A stretch of 37,555 nucleotides of DNA. Origin: Spirulina subsalsa FACHB-351 (GTDB taxonomy: Bacteria > Cyanobacteriota > Cyanobacteriia > Cyanobacteriales > Spirulinaceae). Below the pieces are notes generated by a model. It worked only from the letters and a program-made list of their open reading frames with translations, was not told where the DNA came from and made no database searches. The position numbers and the translations under genes were made by a program. The DNA is taken from NCBI RefSeq assembly GCF_026130165.1, contig NZ_JAIHOM010000045.1:1-37555 (forward strand). The letters run 5' to 3'. Positions 16,699 through 24,379 of this stretch are shown here, piece after piece. Position 1 is the first letter of the stretch, and every line of letters begins with the position of its first letter.

Positions 16699-17820
16699 TT
16701 ATCCCCACAAACGACGGCGAGAGGTTCCTTTTAACCGTTGATGACTGTCTCGCAAGAGGCGGGGGATGTCTAACTGTTCGGGACAACGGGGGAGACAGTC
16801 GCCGCAGTCGGTGCATTGATCTGCGGTGCGTCCGGGGAACCAATGGCCGGCATTGCCGAACATTCCATAACGATACTGTCCAAATGAGGTCATGTCGTAG
16901 GCGATCGCTAAGTTGCGTAAACGTAAGACTTCGGGGATGGAAATGCTTTCAGGACAAGGTAAACAGGCATAACACTGGCGACATAAATCCGTCCCGAGTT
17001 GTTGTTCTAATACTTGTTCTAGGCGCTGTTGAATCTGGGCTAATTGTGCTGTGTCCCCGGTTTCTAGTTGTAACACTAAGTCTAAATCCTCGGGTTGGGC
17101 GGCCCCTACACTCAGGGTGGTAATACGAGGATCCGCTAAGAGGAATTGATAGTTAAAGACTAGGGGAGAGAGGGGAGAACAAAGTTGTGTTAACTGTTCC
17201 GGGGGTTGGTACAGTTGCCCGCCCTTATCGACGGGGGAGATAATAAACAGACCTAAATCCTGTTCTTGGGCGAGGTCTAAAATGGGGGCGTTGCGTTGGA
17301 AAAAATAGTAGTAGTGGAGATTGACGAAGGAAAAGGCTCCGGTTGCGATCGCTGCTTGAATAAGCTCTAGACGGCCATGAGTCGAAAAACCGATAAATTT
17401 GACCTTGCCTGCTTGTTGTGCGGCTTGTAGGACATCTAAACACCCATTGGGGGCGCAAATCCACTGTAGATGCTCTGGGGTATTGACTCCATGTAAAGCT
17501 AAACCATCTACATAGTCCATTTGTAAACGAGAGAGGGATTGGTTTAACTGGTCTTGAAACTGTTTGGAGTCGGGATGGGGAGGGATTTTGGTGGTAATGT
17601 AAAGCTGTTCTCGGGGCAAGGGGAGTCCAGTTTGTAGCGATCGCCCTAAAAACACCTCACTCTGTCCATACCCTTGGGCTGTCTCCAGATGATTGATTCC
17701 CCCAGCAATGGCGCGCTGTAACGTTTGGTGGAATTGCTCAAAACTGGACAAACAGCGCATAGTCCCCAAGGAAAAAACCGACAAGGGGAGTTCTGTTTTA
17801 CCGAAGCGTCGATAGTCCAT
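16699..17820 (-). CDS. Aldo/keto reductase with C-terminal iron-sulfur domain
   Basis: The 373-residue protein has an AKR TIM barrel: MDYRRFGKTELPLSVFSLGT start, LETAQGYGQSE with the catalytic tyrosine, ITTKIPP with the lysine and LALHGVN with the histidine. An added ferredoxin-like tail carries CRQCYACLPCP and CTDCGDCLPRCPE, that is two sets of four cysteines. The family reduces or oxidises carbonyl/alcohol groups with NADPH, and the Fe-S tail suggests electron transfer to or from a second partner. The usual Asp of the tetrad (DTAxxYG) is Glu here (ETAQGYG). It is probably cytosolic. The bifunctional nuclease gene lies 32 bases upstream on the same strand. Confidence 0.9.
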   Translation of the reverse strand: MDYRRFGKTELPLSVFSLGTMRCLSSFEQFHQTLQRAIAGGINHLETAQGYGQSEVFLGRSLQTGLPLPREQLYITTKIPPHPDSKQFQDQLNQSLSRLQMDYVDGLALHGVNTPEHLQWICAPNGCLDVLQAAQQAGKVKFIGFSTHGRLELIQAAIATGAFSFVNLHYYYFFQRNAPILDLAQEQDLGLFIISPVDKGGQLYQPPEQLTQLCSPLSPLVFNYQFLLADPRITTLSVGAAQPEDLDLVLQLETGDTAQLAQIQQRLEQVLEQQLGTDLCRQCYACLPCPESISIPEVLRLRNLAIAYDMTSFGQYRYGMFGNAGHWFPGRTADQCTDCGDCLPRCPEQLDIPRLLRDSHQRLKGTSRRRLWG

Positions 17821-17852
17821 TATCGCTGTGATCTACCTAGGATCAGGTTTTG

Positions 17853-18356
17853 TTAGGATTCACTACTTTGATGGCGATCGCGCTCAATAAAATCTTCTGG
17901 TCGCAGATTGGCGATAAAATTCCGGAAAGCTTCTCGTTCTTCTTCGTCGGCATCCCGGTCTACAGGGATAGAGGCATCGGCAATCACTTCCTCCATCACC
18001 CAGATCGGGCTACCTGTGCGGAGGGCTAAGGCGATCGCATCACTGGGACGACAGTCTACCTCTCTCGTTTCCTCTCCCTTGGTGAGACACAACACCGCAT
18101 AGAAGGTATTATCTTGTAGGGAGTGAATCACCACCTTAGAAAGGCTCATCTCCCAAGCGTCCAGAATATTGGTTAACAGATCATGAGTTAAAGGGCGGGG
18201 TGGTCGTTGGTTTTCCAGCGCCCCAATAATCGACTTAGCCTGTTCCTGTCCAATATAAATAGGCAAAGCACGCCGATCAGAACCGTCCTTGAGCAACACA
18301 ATCGGACTACGGGTAACAGCATCTAAAGCAATGCCAGCAACTTTCATTTCAATCAT
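17853..18356 (-). CDS. Bifunctional nuclease family protein (DUF151)
   Basis: The 167-residue protein shows the DUF151/BFN pattern: MIEMKVAGIALDAVTRSPIV over the first 20 residues, ALPIYIGQEQAKSI, and REVDCRPSDAIALALRTGSPI. Plant and bacterial relatives have been described as DNases/RNases, but the bacterial role is poorly defined. The acidic tail DADEEEREAFRNFIANLRPEDF is typical. It is 32 bases upstream of the Fe-S aldo/keto reductase and is likely co-transcribed with it. Confidence 0.92.
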   Translation of the reverse strand: MIEMKVAGIALDAVTRSPIVLLKDGSDRRALPIYIGQEQAKSIIGALENQRPPRPLTHDLLTNILDAWEMSLSKVVIHSLQDNTFYAVLCLTKGEETREVDCRPSDAIALALRTGSPIWVMEEVIADASIPVDRDADEEEREAFRNFIANLRPEDFIERDRHQSSES

Positions 18357-18492
18357 GGGCTTTTCATCTCTAAAATACAGTTCGTCTCAGAGTTGAACTC
18401 TAGGCGTGGGGTTGACCCCCCATTTAACCCCAGTTATGACCGTAATAGCCAAAGTATAGCAGTCCTCCATAGCCTAAACCACTTTCTTTGAG

Positions 18493-18522
18493 TTAGGGTA
18501 GGGCGTGGGGAAATTGAGAATT
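18493..18522. repeat. Dispersed repeat, related to 24329-24357
   Basis: TAGGGTAGGGCGTGGGGAAA followed by TTGAGAATT matches GGGTAGGGTGTAGGGAAATT at 24330 with few changes. It lies in the intergenic space before the acyl-CoA dehydrogenase gene. Confidence 0.5.
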
Positions 18523-18530
18523 TATCAACC

Positions 18531-18566
18531 AAGAATCCCCGTCTCGGCAAGAGCGGGGAATATCAA
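18531..18566 (+). repeat. Solitary IS200/IS605-type terminal hairpin
   Basis: AAGAATCCCCGTCTCGGCAA followed by GAGCGGGGAATATCAA has the layout of the 110-134 hairpin (AAGAATCC at the 5' side, GGGA/GGAG then TxTCAA at the 3' side) but a diverged loop. It sits 28 bases before the start of the next gene. Confidence 0.5.
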
Positions 18567-18593
18567 CCACTACTATTTACAAATGACTGTCTG

Positions 18594-19676
18594 ATGGCCA
18601 AGTCTCTGACCTCATCCTCTTCCGTCCTTGCTACCCTAGAAACCGCTCTCGCTGAGATTCCCAGCACCCCAGAAAAACTAGAACAAGATCCCTCCGCCCT
18701 GAGCCAAGCCATTCAAATCTTAGGGCGACATAAATTATTAGCCTTACGAGTTCCCCAACGTTACGGGGGGCGGGAATTGGGGGATTTGGATTGGTTTTGT
18801 TATCAAGAGGCGATCGCACATTATTCCGGAACCCTCGCCTTTGTGCAAACCCAACAGCAAACCGCCGCCGCCTTCCTAGCCGGAGCAGAGAATACCACCT
18901 TAAAACAAGACTATTTAGCCCAAATTAGCCAAGGCACCCTAACATTAGGCGTAGGTTTTGCCCACTTACGCCGAAAAACCCCCCCCTTAAGCGCCGTACC
19001 CACCGAAGGCGGCTATCTCCTCACCGGACAAATTCCTTGGTTAACCGGAGTCAACATTTTCACCCAAGCCATCATTGCCGCCACCCTTCCCGATGCCACC
19101 ATACTCCTCACCATCATCCCCCTACAAACCAGCAGCCAACCCACCGGAGGAACCCTCACCCTCTCTCCCCCCTTAGCCCTCGCCGCCATGTCTGGGAGTC
19201 ACACCGTCCAAGCAGACTTAGTTCAGTGGTTTACACCCCATAGAGAAGTGATTAGCCACAAAGCCGCCAACTGGTTAGCCCAAAAAGACCAACAGGGAAT
19301 TCTTAACCCCACCCCCTTAATTTTAGGCTGTGCGCAAGCCGGATTAAGCATCCTTGAACAAGCCCACCACCAACAAAACTCCCACATCCTACATTCCGCC
19401 CTACAAAAACTAACTCACACAGTCATAGAATGCCGCCAAACCATCCTAGAAGCCCAACAATCTCCCCATTATCCCCTCCAAGAGAAATACAAACTCCGCG
19501 CCCGTGCTATCCACCTAGCCACCCGTTGCGCTCATGCCGCAGTGATTGTATCTAGAGGAGCAGCCAATCTCTCCAACCATCCCGCCCAAAGGATTTATCG
19601 GGAAGCCCTAGTGTTCACCGTAACAGGACAAACAACAGCAGTTTTAGAAGCGACCTTACAGGAACTGGTAGAGTAA
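18594..19676 (+). CDS. Acyl-CoA dehydrogenase family flavoprotein
   Basis: This 360-residue protein has the ACAD layout. There is an N-terminal helical domain with LLALRVPQRYGGRELGDLDW and FVQTQQQTAAAFL, and a middle beta domain with GGYLLTGQIPWLTGVNIFTQAIIAATL. The C-terminal helical domain has ATRCAHAAVIVSRGAANLSNHPAQRIYREALVFTVTGQT. ACADs use FAD to oxidise acyl thioesters, but this subgroup also includes oxygenase-like enzymes. Cyanobacteria generally lack full beta-oxidation, so the substrate is open. The C-terminal catalytic glutamate is not obvious by eye. It is transcribed alone. Confidence 0.85.
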   Translation: MAKSLTSSSSVLATLETALAEIPSTPEKLEQDPSALSQAIQILGRHKLLALRVPQRYGGRELGDLDWFCYQEAIAHYSGTLAFVQTQQQTAAAFLAGAENTTLKQDYLAQISQGTLTLGVGFAHLRRKTPPLSAVPTEGGYLLTGQIPWLTGVNIFTQAIIAATLPDATILLTIIPLQTSSQPTGGTLTLSPPLALAAMSGSHTVQADLVQWFTPHREVISHKAANWLAQKDQQGILNPTPLILGCAQAGLSILEQAHHQQNSHILHSALQKLTHTVIECRQTILEAQQSPHYPLQEKYKLRARAIHLATRCAHAAVIVSRGAANLSNHPAQRIYREALVFTVTGQTTAVLEATLQELVE

Positions 19677-19700
19677 GAGAGAAGTATTTTTGTCCTAATC

Positions 19701-19762
19701 AGAAACCGGGTTTTTAGGATAATCTGGGCAAAAAACGAGCCAATCTCAGCAACCGGGTTTCT
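19701..19762. repeat. Two copies of the AAACCGGGTTT palindrome
   Basis: AGAAACCGGGTTTTT (19701-19715) and AACCGGGTTTCT (19751-19762) lie 36 bases apart. The first is followed by T residues and might also end transcription of the upstream gene. Confidence 0.7.
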
Positions 19763-19844
19763 AGTCTTGACTGGAGAGAAATGGAGAAAAAGTACCTTTG
19801 TCCTAAAGACTTGCTAAACTAAAAAAGATGATTTCCCCTCACCC

Positions 19845-19851
19845 AGAGGAG
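19845..19851 (+). promoter_or_regulatory. Ribosome binding site that fixes the Uma2 start
   Basis: AGAGGAG lies nine bases before ATG 19861. This favours 19861 over the in-frame ATG at 19828, which has no such site. Confidence 0.6.
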
Positions 19852-19860
19852 ATAATTCCC

Positions 19861-20604
19861 ATGACCATTTCCTTGGATTGTGAGATACTCTACCCCGACA
19901 GTGACGGTCAGCCCATGGCAGACAATACCCTACAATTTCGCTGGATTGTCCTGATTAAAGAAAACCTAGACCTGCTGTTTGCTGACCAGCCCGATGTTTT
20001 CGTAGCCGGAGATTTGCTGTGGTATCCCGTGGAAGGACACCCGGAAATCCGCGTCGCTCCTGATGCACTGGTAGCATTTGGCCGTCCAAAGGGAGAACGC
20101 GGGTCTTATAAACAATGGGAAGAGGATAATATTGCCCCTCAAGTGGTATTTGAAATTCTTTCCCCCGGCAATCGTTTAAAAGAGATGAGCAAAAAGCAGC
20201 AATTTTATGACGATTATGGGGTAGAAGAATATTATATTTACAACCCAGACCGCAATGATTTACATGGACTGTATCGCACAGCAGAAGGATTGAGAGCGAT
20301 TGAGGAAATCCAGAATTGGATAAGTCCTCGTTTGGGGATTCGTTTTGTATTGACTGGGACGACTTTAGAACTGTATCGTCCCGATGGGCGACCATTCCTG
20401 AGCTTTTTGCAGTTGGAACAACGGGCCGAGCAGGAACGGCAACGCGCTGAACAGGCTGACCAACGGGCCCAACAAGCCGACCAGAGGGCGGAACAGGAAC
20501 GGCAACGAGCGGAACAGGAAAGGCAACGCGCTGAACAGGAACGCCAACGCGCTGAACGATTAGCGGCACAACTGAGAGCTTTAGGTATTGACCCGGAAAG
20601 CTAA
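19861..20604 (+). CDS. Uma2 family putative endonuclease with a coiled-coil tail
   Basis: Residues 1-180 (247 in all) form the Uma2 domain: LYPDSDGQPMADNTLQFRWI, the APDALVAFGRP acid, QVVFEILSPGN with the core glutamate, and YDDYGVEEYYIYNPD. From about 190 to 240 the chain is heptad repeats of the QERQRAE/QADQRAE type, a long charged coiled coil that probably makes it oligomeric. The corresponding DNA is a 21-bp tandem repeat. It is a close paralogue of the gene at 31004. Its stop overlaps the devA stop from the other strand by three bases. A good RBS precedes the chosen start. Confidence 0.85.
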   Translation: MTISLDCEILYPDSDGQPMADNTLQFRWIVLIKENLDLLFADQPDVFVAGDLLWYPVEGHPEIRVAPDALVAFGRPKGERGSYKQWEEDNIAPQVVFEILSPGNRLKEMSKKQQFYDDYGVEEYYIYNPDRNDLHGLYRTAEGLRAIEEIQNWISPRLGIRFVLTGTTLELYRPDGRPFLSFLQLEQRAEQERQRAEQADQRAQQADQRAEQERQRAEQERQRAEQERQRAERLAAQLRALGIDPES

Positions 20605-21341
20605 CCCCCAGCAGACAAAGATATTTGATGATTAGTCACGGATCCTTTAGCTGTTGGTGGGGTGACTACTTGTTCTGTTAGATGTCCATCTTCCATTTCC
20701 ACAATACGATCGGCTACGTCCAAAATCCGGTTATCGTGGGTCACAAGCAGGATGCTACAGCCTTGTTCTCTCGCTAGTTTCTGCATTAATTCCACTACAT
20801 CGCGCCCGGATTTACTATCGAGGGAGGCGGTGGGTTCGTCGGCTAGGACTAATTTGGGGTGGCTGACTAGGGCGCGAGCAATGGCGACTCGTTGTTTCTG
20901 TCCTCCTGAAAGTTGGGCGGGATAGTAGTTAACATGATCTTCTAGTCCGACGGCTTTTAGGATGTCAATGGAACGCTGTTTGGCTTCTTTTTCGCTGTGG
21001 GGATGGAGTTCAATGGACATCTGGACGTTTTGCCGGGCGGTGAGGGAATTTAACAAGTTGTGAGCTTGGAAAATATAGCCAATGTTGCGGCGAATTTTGA
21101 CCATCTGGCGGCGGTTTGCGCCGACTAATTCTTGAGTGAGGACTTTCAGGCTTCCGCTATGGGGCGATCGCAATCCTCCCATTAAGGTGAGTAAGGTGGT
21201 TTTCCCGGAGCCAGATGGGCCTTTCATAATCACAATTTCCCCGGAATAGAGGGTTAAGTGAATATTAAACAGAATTTGTTTTTTCAGTGCGCCCTGACCA
21301 AAGAAAAAATCTAGATTGTGGATTTCTATAATTGGCTTCAT
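20601..21341 (-). CDS. devA: DevA family ABC transporter ATP-binding protein
   Basis: The 246-residue ATPase has Walker A GPSGSGKT (41-48), signature LSGGQKQR, Walker B LVLADEPT and the switch histidine in LLVTHD. Closest in style is the MacB/LolD/DevA group, with FFFGQGALKKQIL near the start as in DevA proteins. It would energise export through DevC and the DevB adaptor to a TolC-type outer-membrane channel. In heterocyst formers DevBCA exports glycolipids; elsewhere the cargo is unknown. Unusually, it is separated from devC by 567 bases containing an opposite-strand gene, so it may need its own promoter. Its 3' end overlaps that of the Uma2 gene. Confidence 0.9.
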   Translation of the reverse strand: MKPIIEIHNLDFFFGQGALKKQILFNIHLTLYSGEIVIMKGPSGSGKTTLLTLMGGLRSPHSGSLKVLTQELVGANRRQMVKIRRNIGYIFQAHNLLNSLTARQNVQMSIELHPHSEKEAKQRSIDILKAVGLEDHVNYYPAQLSGGQKQRVAIARALVSHPKLVLADEPTASLDSKSGRDVVELMQKLAREQGCSILLVTHDNRILDVADRIVEMEDGHLTEQVVTPPTAKGSVTNHQISLSAGG

Positions 21342-21406
21342 TCGTTTAGGAGAGTCAACTTAAAGCAAAATGGTAGGATAATTTGAGCGTTACGGTATCA
21401 GGATGT

Positions 21407-21457
21407 TAAGCCAAGGGATAAGTTAAGCTGGGGGATAAGTTAAGCCGAGGGATAAAA
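21407..21457. repeat. 17-bp direct repeat, three copies
   Basis: TAAGCCAAGGGATAAGT (21407), TAAGCTGGGGGATAAGT (21424) and TAAGCCGAGGGATAAAA (21441) are adjacent. They lie between the devA start and the start of the knot-like gene, so they fall in the promoter region of both. Confidence 0.85.
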
Positions 21458-21470
21458 GGACTCCAAAACG

Positions 21471-21854
21471 ATGAATTTATGGTTGCGCGGGATAAAAAAA
21501 AGCCGCTGGGTTATTTTAGGATTGATCTTGGGTATTTCCTTATTTTTGCGGTTGACTATTCCCTTATTCGCTCACAGTAGTTTAACCCAGTGCCATTATA
21601 AAAATCAACCCCTCTATGGCAAGGTCAAAATTGTTGAAAATTTACCGGATTTTAAAATCAAAGTGGTTTCTAGTTTTCCCCAACTAAAAGTTCAGTGGGT
21701 AAACGCCTTCCCCAATCGTTGTGGACAATGGCAGTCTGTTGAGCATTTTCCAGATTTTACGGTGCAGTTTGTTGAGCATTTTCCAGATTTTACAGTGCAG
21801 TTTGTTGAGCATTTTCCAGGAATTTCTGCTATATCCGAAAGGGGGAATTCCTGA
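21471..21854 (+). CDS. Probable 7(1) septoil-knot domain protein with signal/anchor segment
   Basis: The 127-residue product has a hydrophobic N-terminus (RWVILGLILGISLFLRLTIP, about 12-31) that looks like a signal peptide or anchor, then Cys-Tyr-Lys and LYGKVKIV. About six units of 11-12 residues follow, of the form V-x-x-F-P-D-F-x-V-Q-F (FKIKVVSSFPQ, LKVQWVNAFPN, RCGQWQSVEHFPD, FTVQFVEHFPD twice, ending FPG). This layout matches, from memory, small secreted proteins annotated as 7(1) septoil knot. Function is unknown. The last units are near-identical 33-bp DNA repeats (21738-21820). It is oriented against devBCA and sits inside that operon. The stop abuts an IS-like hairpin. Confidence 0.7.
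   Translation: MNLWLRGIKKSRWVILGLILGISLFLRLTIPLFAHSSLTQCHYKNQPLYGKVKIVENLPDFKIKVVSSFPQLKVQWVNAFPNRCGQWQSVEHFPDFTVQFVEHFPDFTVQFVEHFPGISAISERGNS
21738..21820 (+). repeat. 33-bp tandem repeat inside the knot-like gene
   Basis: Two full units (21738-21770, 21771-21803) differ at one base and a half unit follows (21804-21820). Each full unit encodes VEHFPDFTVQF. The near-identity indicates recent duplication. Confidence 0.9.
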
Positions 21855-21893
21855 CTTCCTACCGACGCTTTTCTACAGGGAGAGCGCGGGGCA
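21853..21893. repeat. IS200/IS605-like hairpin, second type, at the devC side
   Basis: GACTTCCTACCGACGC ... AGCGCGGGGC repeats the arrangement at 9620-9666. It starts within the stop codon of the knot-like gene and ends 15 bases before the devC stop. Confidence 0.45.
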
Positions 21894-21908
21894 AGTGGCG
21901 CGGATTGC

Positions 21909-23060
21909 CTAAAAAATATCGGCGGGATCGGCTGCATCTAAACGTCGTACAGCAATGACTCCTGAACCAATACACATCACCATGGTTAAGTTAAAAACTA
22001 AACTGGCTTTTTGGAAATCCATTTGCACAGGTAAGCTGGTTGCATCGGCTGTGACAGAATATAAGGTAGTGGAGAGTAAAAAACCGGGAATATAGCCTAC
22101 AACGGCTAAAATAATGGCTTCTTGAAAGACGACTTTAAGTAAATAAGAAGATTTGTAGCCCATTGCTTTTAATGTGGCATATTCGGGCAAATGATCGGAA
22201 ACGTCGGTATAGAGAATTTGGTAAACAATCACCATGCCCACAATAAATCCCATGCCTGCGCCAAGGGAGAAAATAAACCCAATGGCGGTGCTTTCTTGCC
22301 AGTAGGATTTCTCAAAATCAATAAATTCTTGACGGGATAAGACTAAAACATCATTGGGCAGTTGTTCTCTTAAAACATTAATGATCGGCTGAGGATCTGT
22401 CCCGGGATGAACTTTAATCACCCCTACATCAATGACGCTGGGATCTCGTGTTTTACCGAACATCCGAATAAAGTTTAAATCACTGGTAACAATGTTGCCA
22501 TCTGCGCCAAAGGATGCCCCAAGGGGGAATAATCCGCCAACGGTTAAGCGCCGCCCAACGGCTTCGGTGGTGACGGTTTTTCCTTGATTGAACCATTCAA
22601 CTACTGGACCAAATTCGGGGCGGGAACGTTCGTCAAATAACACCACATCGGAGAGTTTAATTTGATCTAAGTTGGCTTCAATGGCAGGGATTTTTAAGAT
22701 GTTTTCATTGGGGTTAATGCCAATAACCATAATGGAGCGAGTGGCGTTAGTTTCAGGATTTTTCCAGAGGGCAAAGTCTAAGTATAAGGGATGGACGGAA
22801 GCGACTCCCTGCACGCCCAAGGCTTGATAAATCCGACGTTTAGAAAAGCTGGCCATTGCGATGAGGGCGTTGGATTCGGGACTCATCAGGAAAATATCGC
22901 CTTCGAGTTGGTTATGCAACACAACAGCACTGGCAAAGAGGGCATCTCTAAAGCCAAACTGCATGAACATCAAAATGTTGGCAAAACTAATGCCTGCTAG
23001 GGCCACCAAAAGGCGGATTTTTTCGTGGGTGAGTTGCAACCAAGCGAGGGGGATTTTCAT
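21909..23060 (-). CDS. devC: DevC family ABC exporter permease
   Basis: The 383-residue membrane protein has the MacB/FtsX-like order. A first transmembrane helix (about 17-38, LVALAGISFANILMFMQFGF) is followed by a periplasmic domain of about 220 residues, then three helices (about 264-285, 315-340, 350-370). MKIPLAWLQLTHEKIRLLVA is the characteristic DevC start. It pairs with DevA (ATPase) and DevB (adaptor). Its start is three bases after the devB stop, so those two are co-transcribed. Between its stop and devA lies a reversed small gene flanked by repeats. Confidence 0.92.
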   Translation of the reverse strand: MKIPLAWLQLTHEKIRLLVALAGISFANILMFMQFGFRDALFASAVVLHNQLEGDIFLMSPESNALIAMASFSKRRIYQALGVQGVASVHPLYLDFALWKNPETNATRSIMVIGINPNENILKIPAIEANLDQIKLSDVVLFDERSRPEFGPVVEWFNQGKTVTTEAVGRRLTVGGLFPLGASFGADGNIVTSDLNFIRMFGKTRDPSVIDVGVIKVHPGTDPQPIINVLREQLPNDVLVLSRQEFIDFEKSYWQESTAIGFIFSLGAGMGFIVGMVIVYQILYTDVSDHLPEYATLKAMGYKSSYLLKVVFQEAIILAVVGYIPGFLLSTTLYSVTADATSLPVQMDFQKASLVFNLTMVMCIGSGVIAVRRLDAADPADIF

Positions 23061-23063
23061 GTT

Positions 23064-24269
23064 TTAAAGTAGGATTCTAACTAAAACTTTGGCGTTGGTG
23101 AGTCCGGCGACTTGTTGACTGGCGGCTGGGGGAAGCATAATATTCACTTCGACTACGCGAACATCGACATCGGCGGCGGGATCGGTGTCTAGTACGTCGC
23201 GTTTACCAATTTGTAGCCCAATGTTGCTGACGATGCCTTGTAATTCTCCCTCAAAGGAACCGCTTTGACTGGTGATGATGGCGCGTTGGTTGGGTTGCAC
23301 TTTGCTAATATCACTTTCATAGACTTCTGCGACTACCATCATTTGGTTGGTTTGCCCGATTTGCACAATGCCTCCGGTTTCTTTGACGGTTTCTCCGGGG
23401 TGGGTGTTGATTTTGAGGATTTGGCCGGGAATGGGCGATCGCACAACCGCTAAGTCTAGATCCGCTTGGGCTTGCAAAAAGGCGGCTTTAGCTTGTTCTA
23501 CTTGGGCTTGGGCTTGACGAATTTCGACGGGGCGGATTTCTTGAATGCGGGCTAAATTGGCTCGGGCTTCTTGGATTTGTTTGTTTAGGGTGGTTAGGAG
23601 ATTCTGGGCGTTGGCTTTGGCTTCTTCTAGGCGTTTGTTGGCGGTTTCGAGGTTGAGACGGAGGCGATCGCGTTCTGAGGCGGAAACGGCTCCATCTTCG
23701 TATAATTGGGCATAGCGTTGATATTCAGTGTTGGCGTTGTTCCCTTCGGCTTCGAGACGTTGTAGGATGGCTCTTTGGCTTTCTTGTTCTAGGGCGAGTT
23801 GGGCGGTGAGGCGTTCAACAGTGGTGCGGGCGACTTCGATTTCTCCCTGTTTAGCCCCCGCTTGGACGATGGCTAGGTTGGCTTCGGCGACGGTAATTTC
23901 CTGTCGGGCGCGTTCGGCACCTGCCATGAGGCGGTTGTAATTATCAAGGACGGCAATCACTTGTTCCGGTTCGACGCGATCGCCTTGTTTCACCAATAAG
24001 CGCGCTACTTTCGCCCCTCCTGTGTTGGAAGGGGGAGCGACGTTAATCACTTCTCCGAGGGGTTCTATGCGTCCTAGGGCGGTGACAGCCTCTATGGTGG
24101 GGGGAGGTGCGCTCTCTTGGGATGAGGGGTTCTCGGCGACGTTAGGGGTCATTCGTAAGGCATACCAAGTGCTTCCTCCGACGGCTGCGATCGCCACTAC
24201 AATCGCACCTACGATCAACCGTTTATCTCCGAGGATTTGCTCTAAGCGGGATTGTAGTTCAGTACCCAT
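23064..24269 (-). CDS. devB: DevB family (HlyD-type) membrane fusion/adaptor protein
   Basis: This 401-residue protein has one N-terminal membrane helix (about 18-38, LIVGAIVVAIAAVGGSTWYA) and a split lipoyl/barrel-sandwich domain (PPSNTGGAKVARLLVKQGDRV before, AVVRSPIPGQILKI after). A long coiled-coil hairpin lies between them (about 115-270, rich in Gln/Ala/Glu), followed by a beta-barrel with GIVQIGQTNQMMVVAEVYESD. It links DevC in the inner membrane to a TolC-like outer-membrane tunnel. It is the first gene of the dev operon; no TolC gene is in the window. Confidence 0.92.
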   Translation of the reverse strand: MGTELQSRLEQILGDKRLIVGAIVVAIAAVGGSTWYALRMTPNVAENPSSQESAPPPTIEAVTALGRIEPLGEVINVAPPSNTGGAKVARLLVKQGDRVEPEQVIAVLDNYNRLMAGAERARQEITVAEANLAIVQAGAKQGEIEVARTTVERLTAQLALEQESQRAILQRLEAEGNNANTEYQRYAQLYEDGAVSASERDRLRLNLETANKRLEEAKANAQNLLTTLNKQIQEARANLARIQEIRPVEIRQAQAQVEQAKAAFLQAQADLDLAVVRSPIPGQILKINTHPGETVKETGGIVQIGQTNQMMVVAEVYESDISKVQPNQRAIITSQSGSFEGELQGIVSNIGLQIGKRDVLDTDPAADVDVRVVEVNIMLPPAASQQVAGLTNAKVLVRILL

Positions 24270-24328
24270 GACACTCTCTATTCTAATTCGGAGTTTTCCT
24301 TAATGTACCACTGTTTTCAAAAGCCGTC

Positions 24329-24357
24329 GGGGTAGGGTGTAGGGAAATTTAGAATTG
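24329..24357. repeat. Dispersed repeat, related to 18493-18522
   Basis: GGGGTAGGGTGTAGGGAAAT followed by TTAGAATTG matches 18493-18522 with few changes. It lies between recQ (3' end) and devB (5' end), just before an AT-rich stretch containing GGTTCACTGTTGAC. Confidence 0.5.
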
Positions 24358-24379
24358 ATAATTTATAATTAATCATTAA

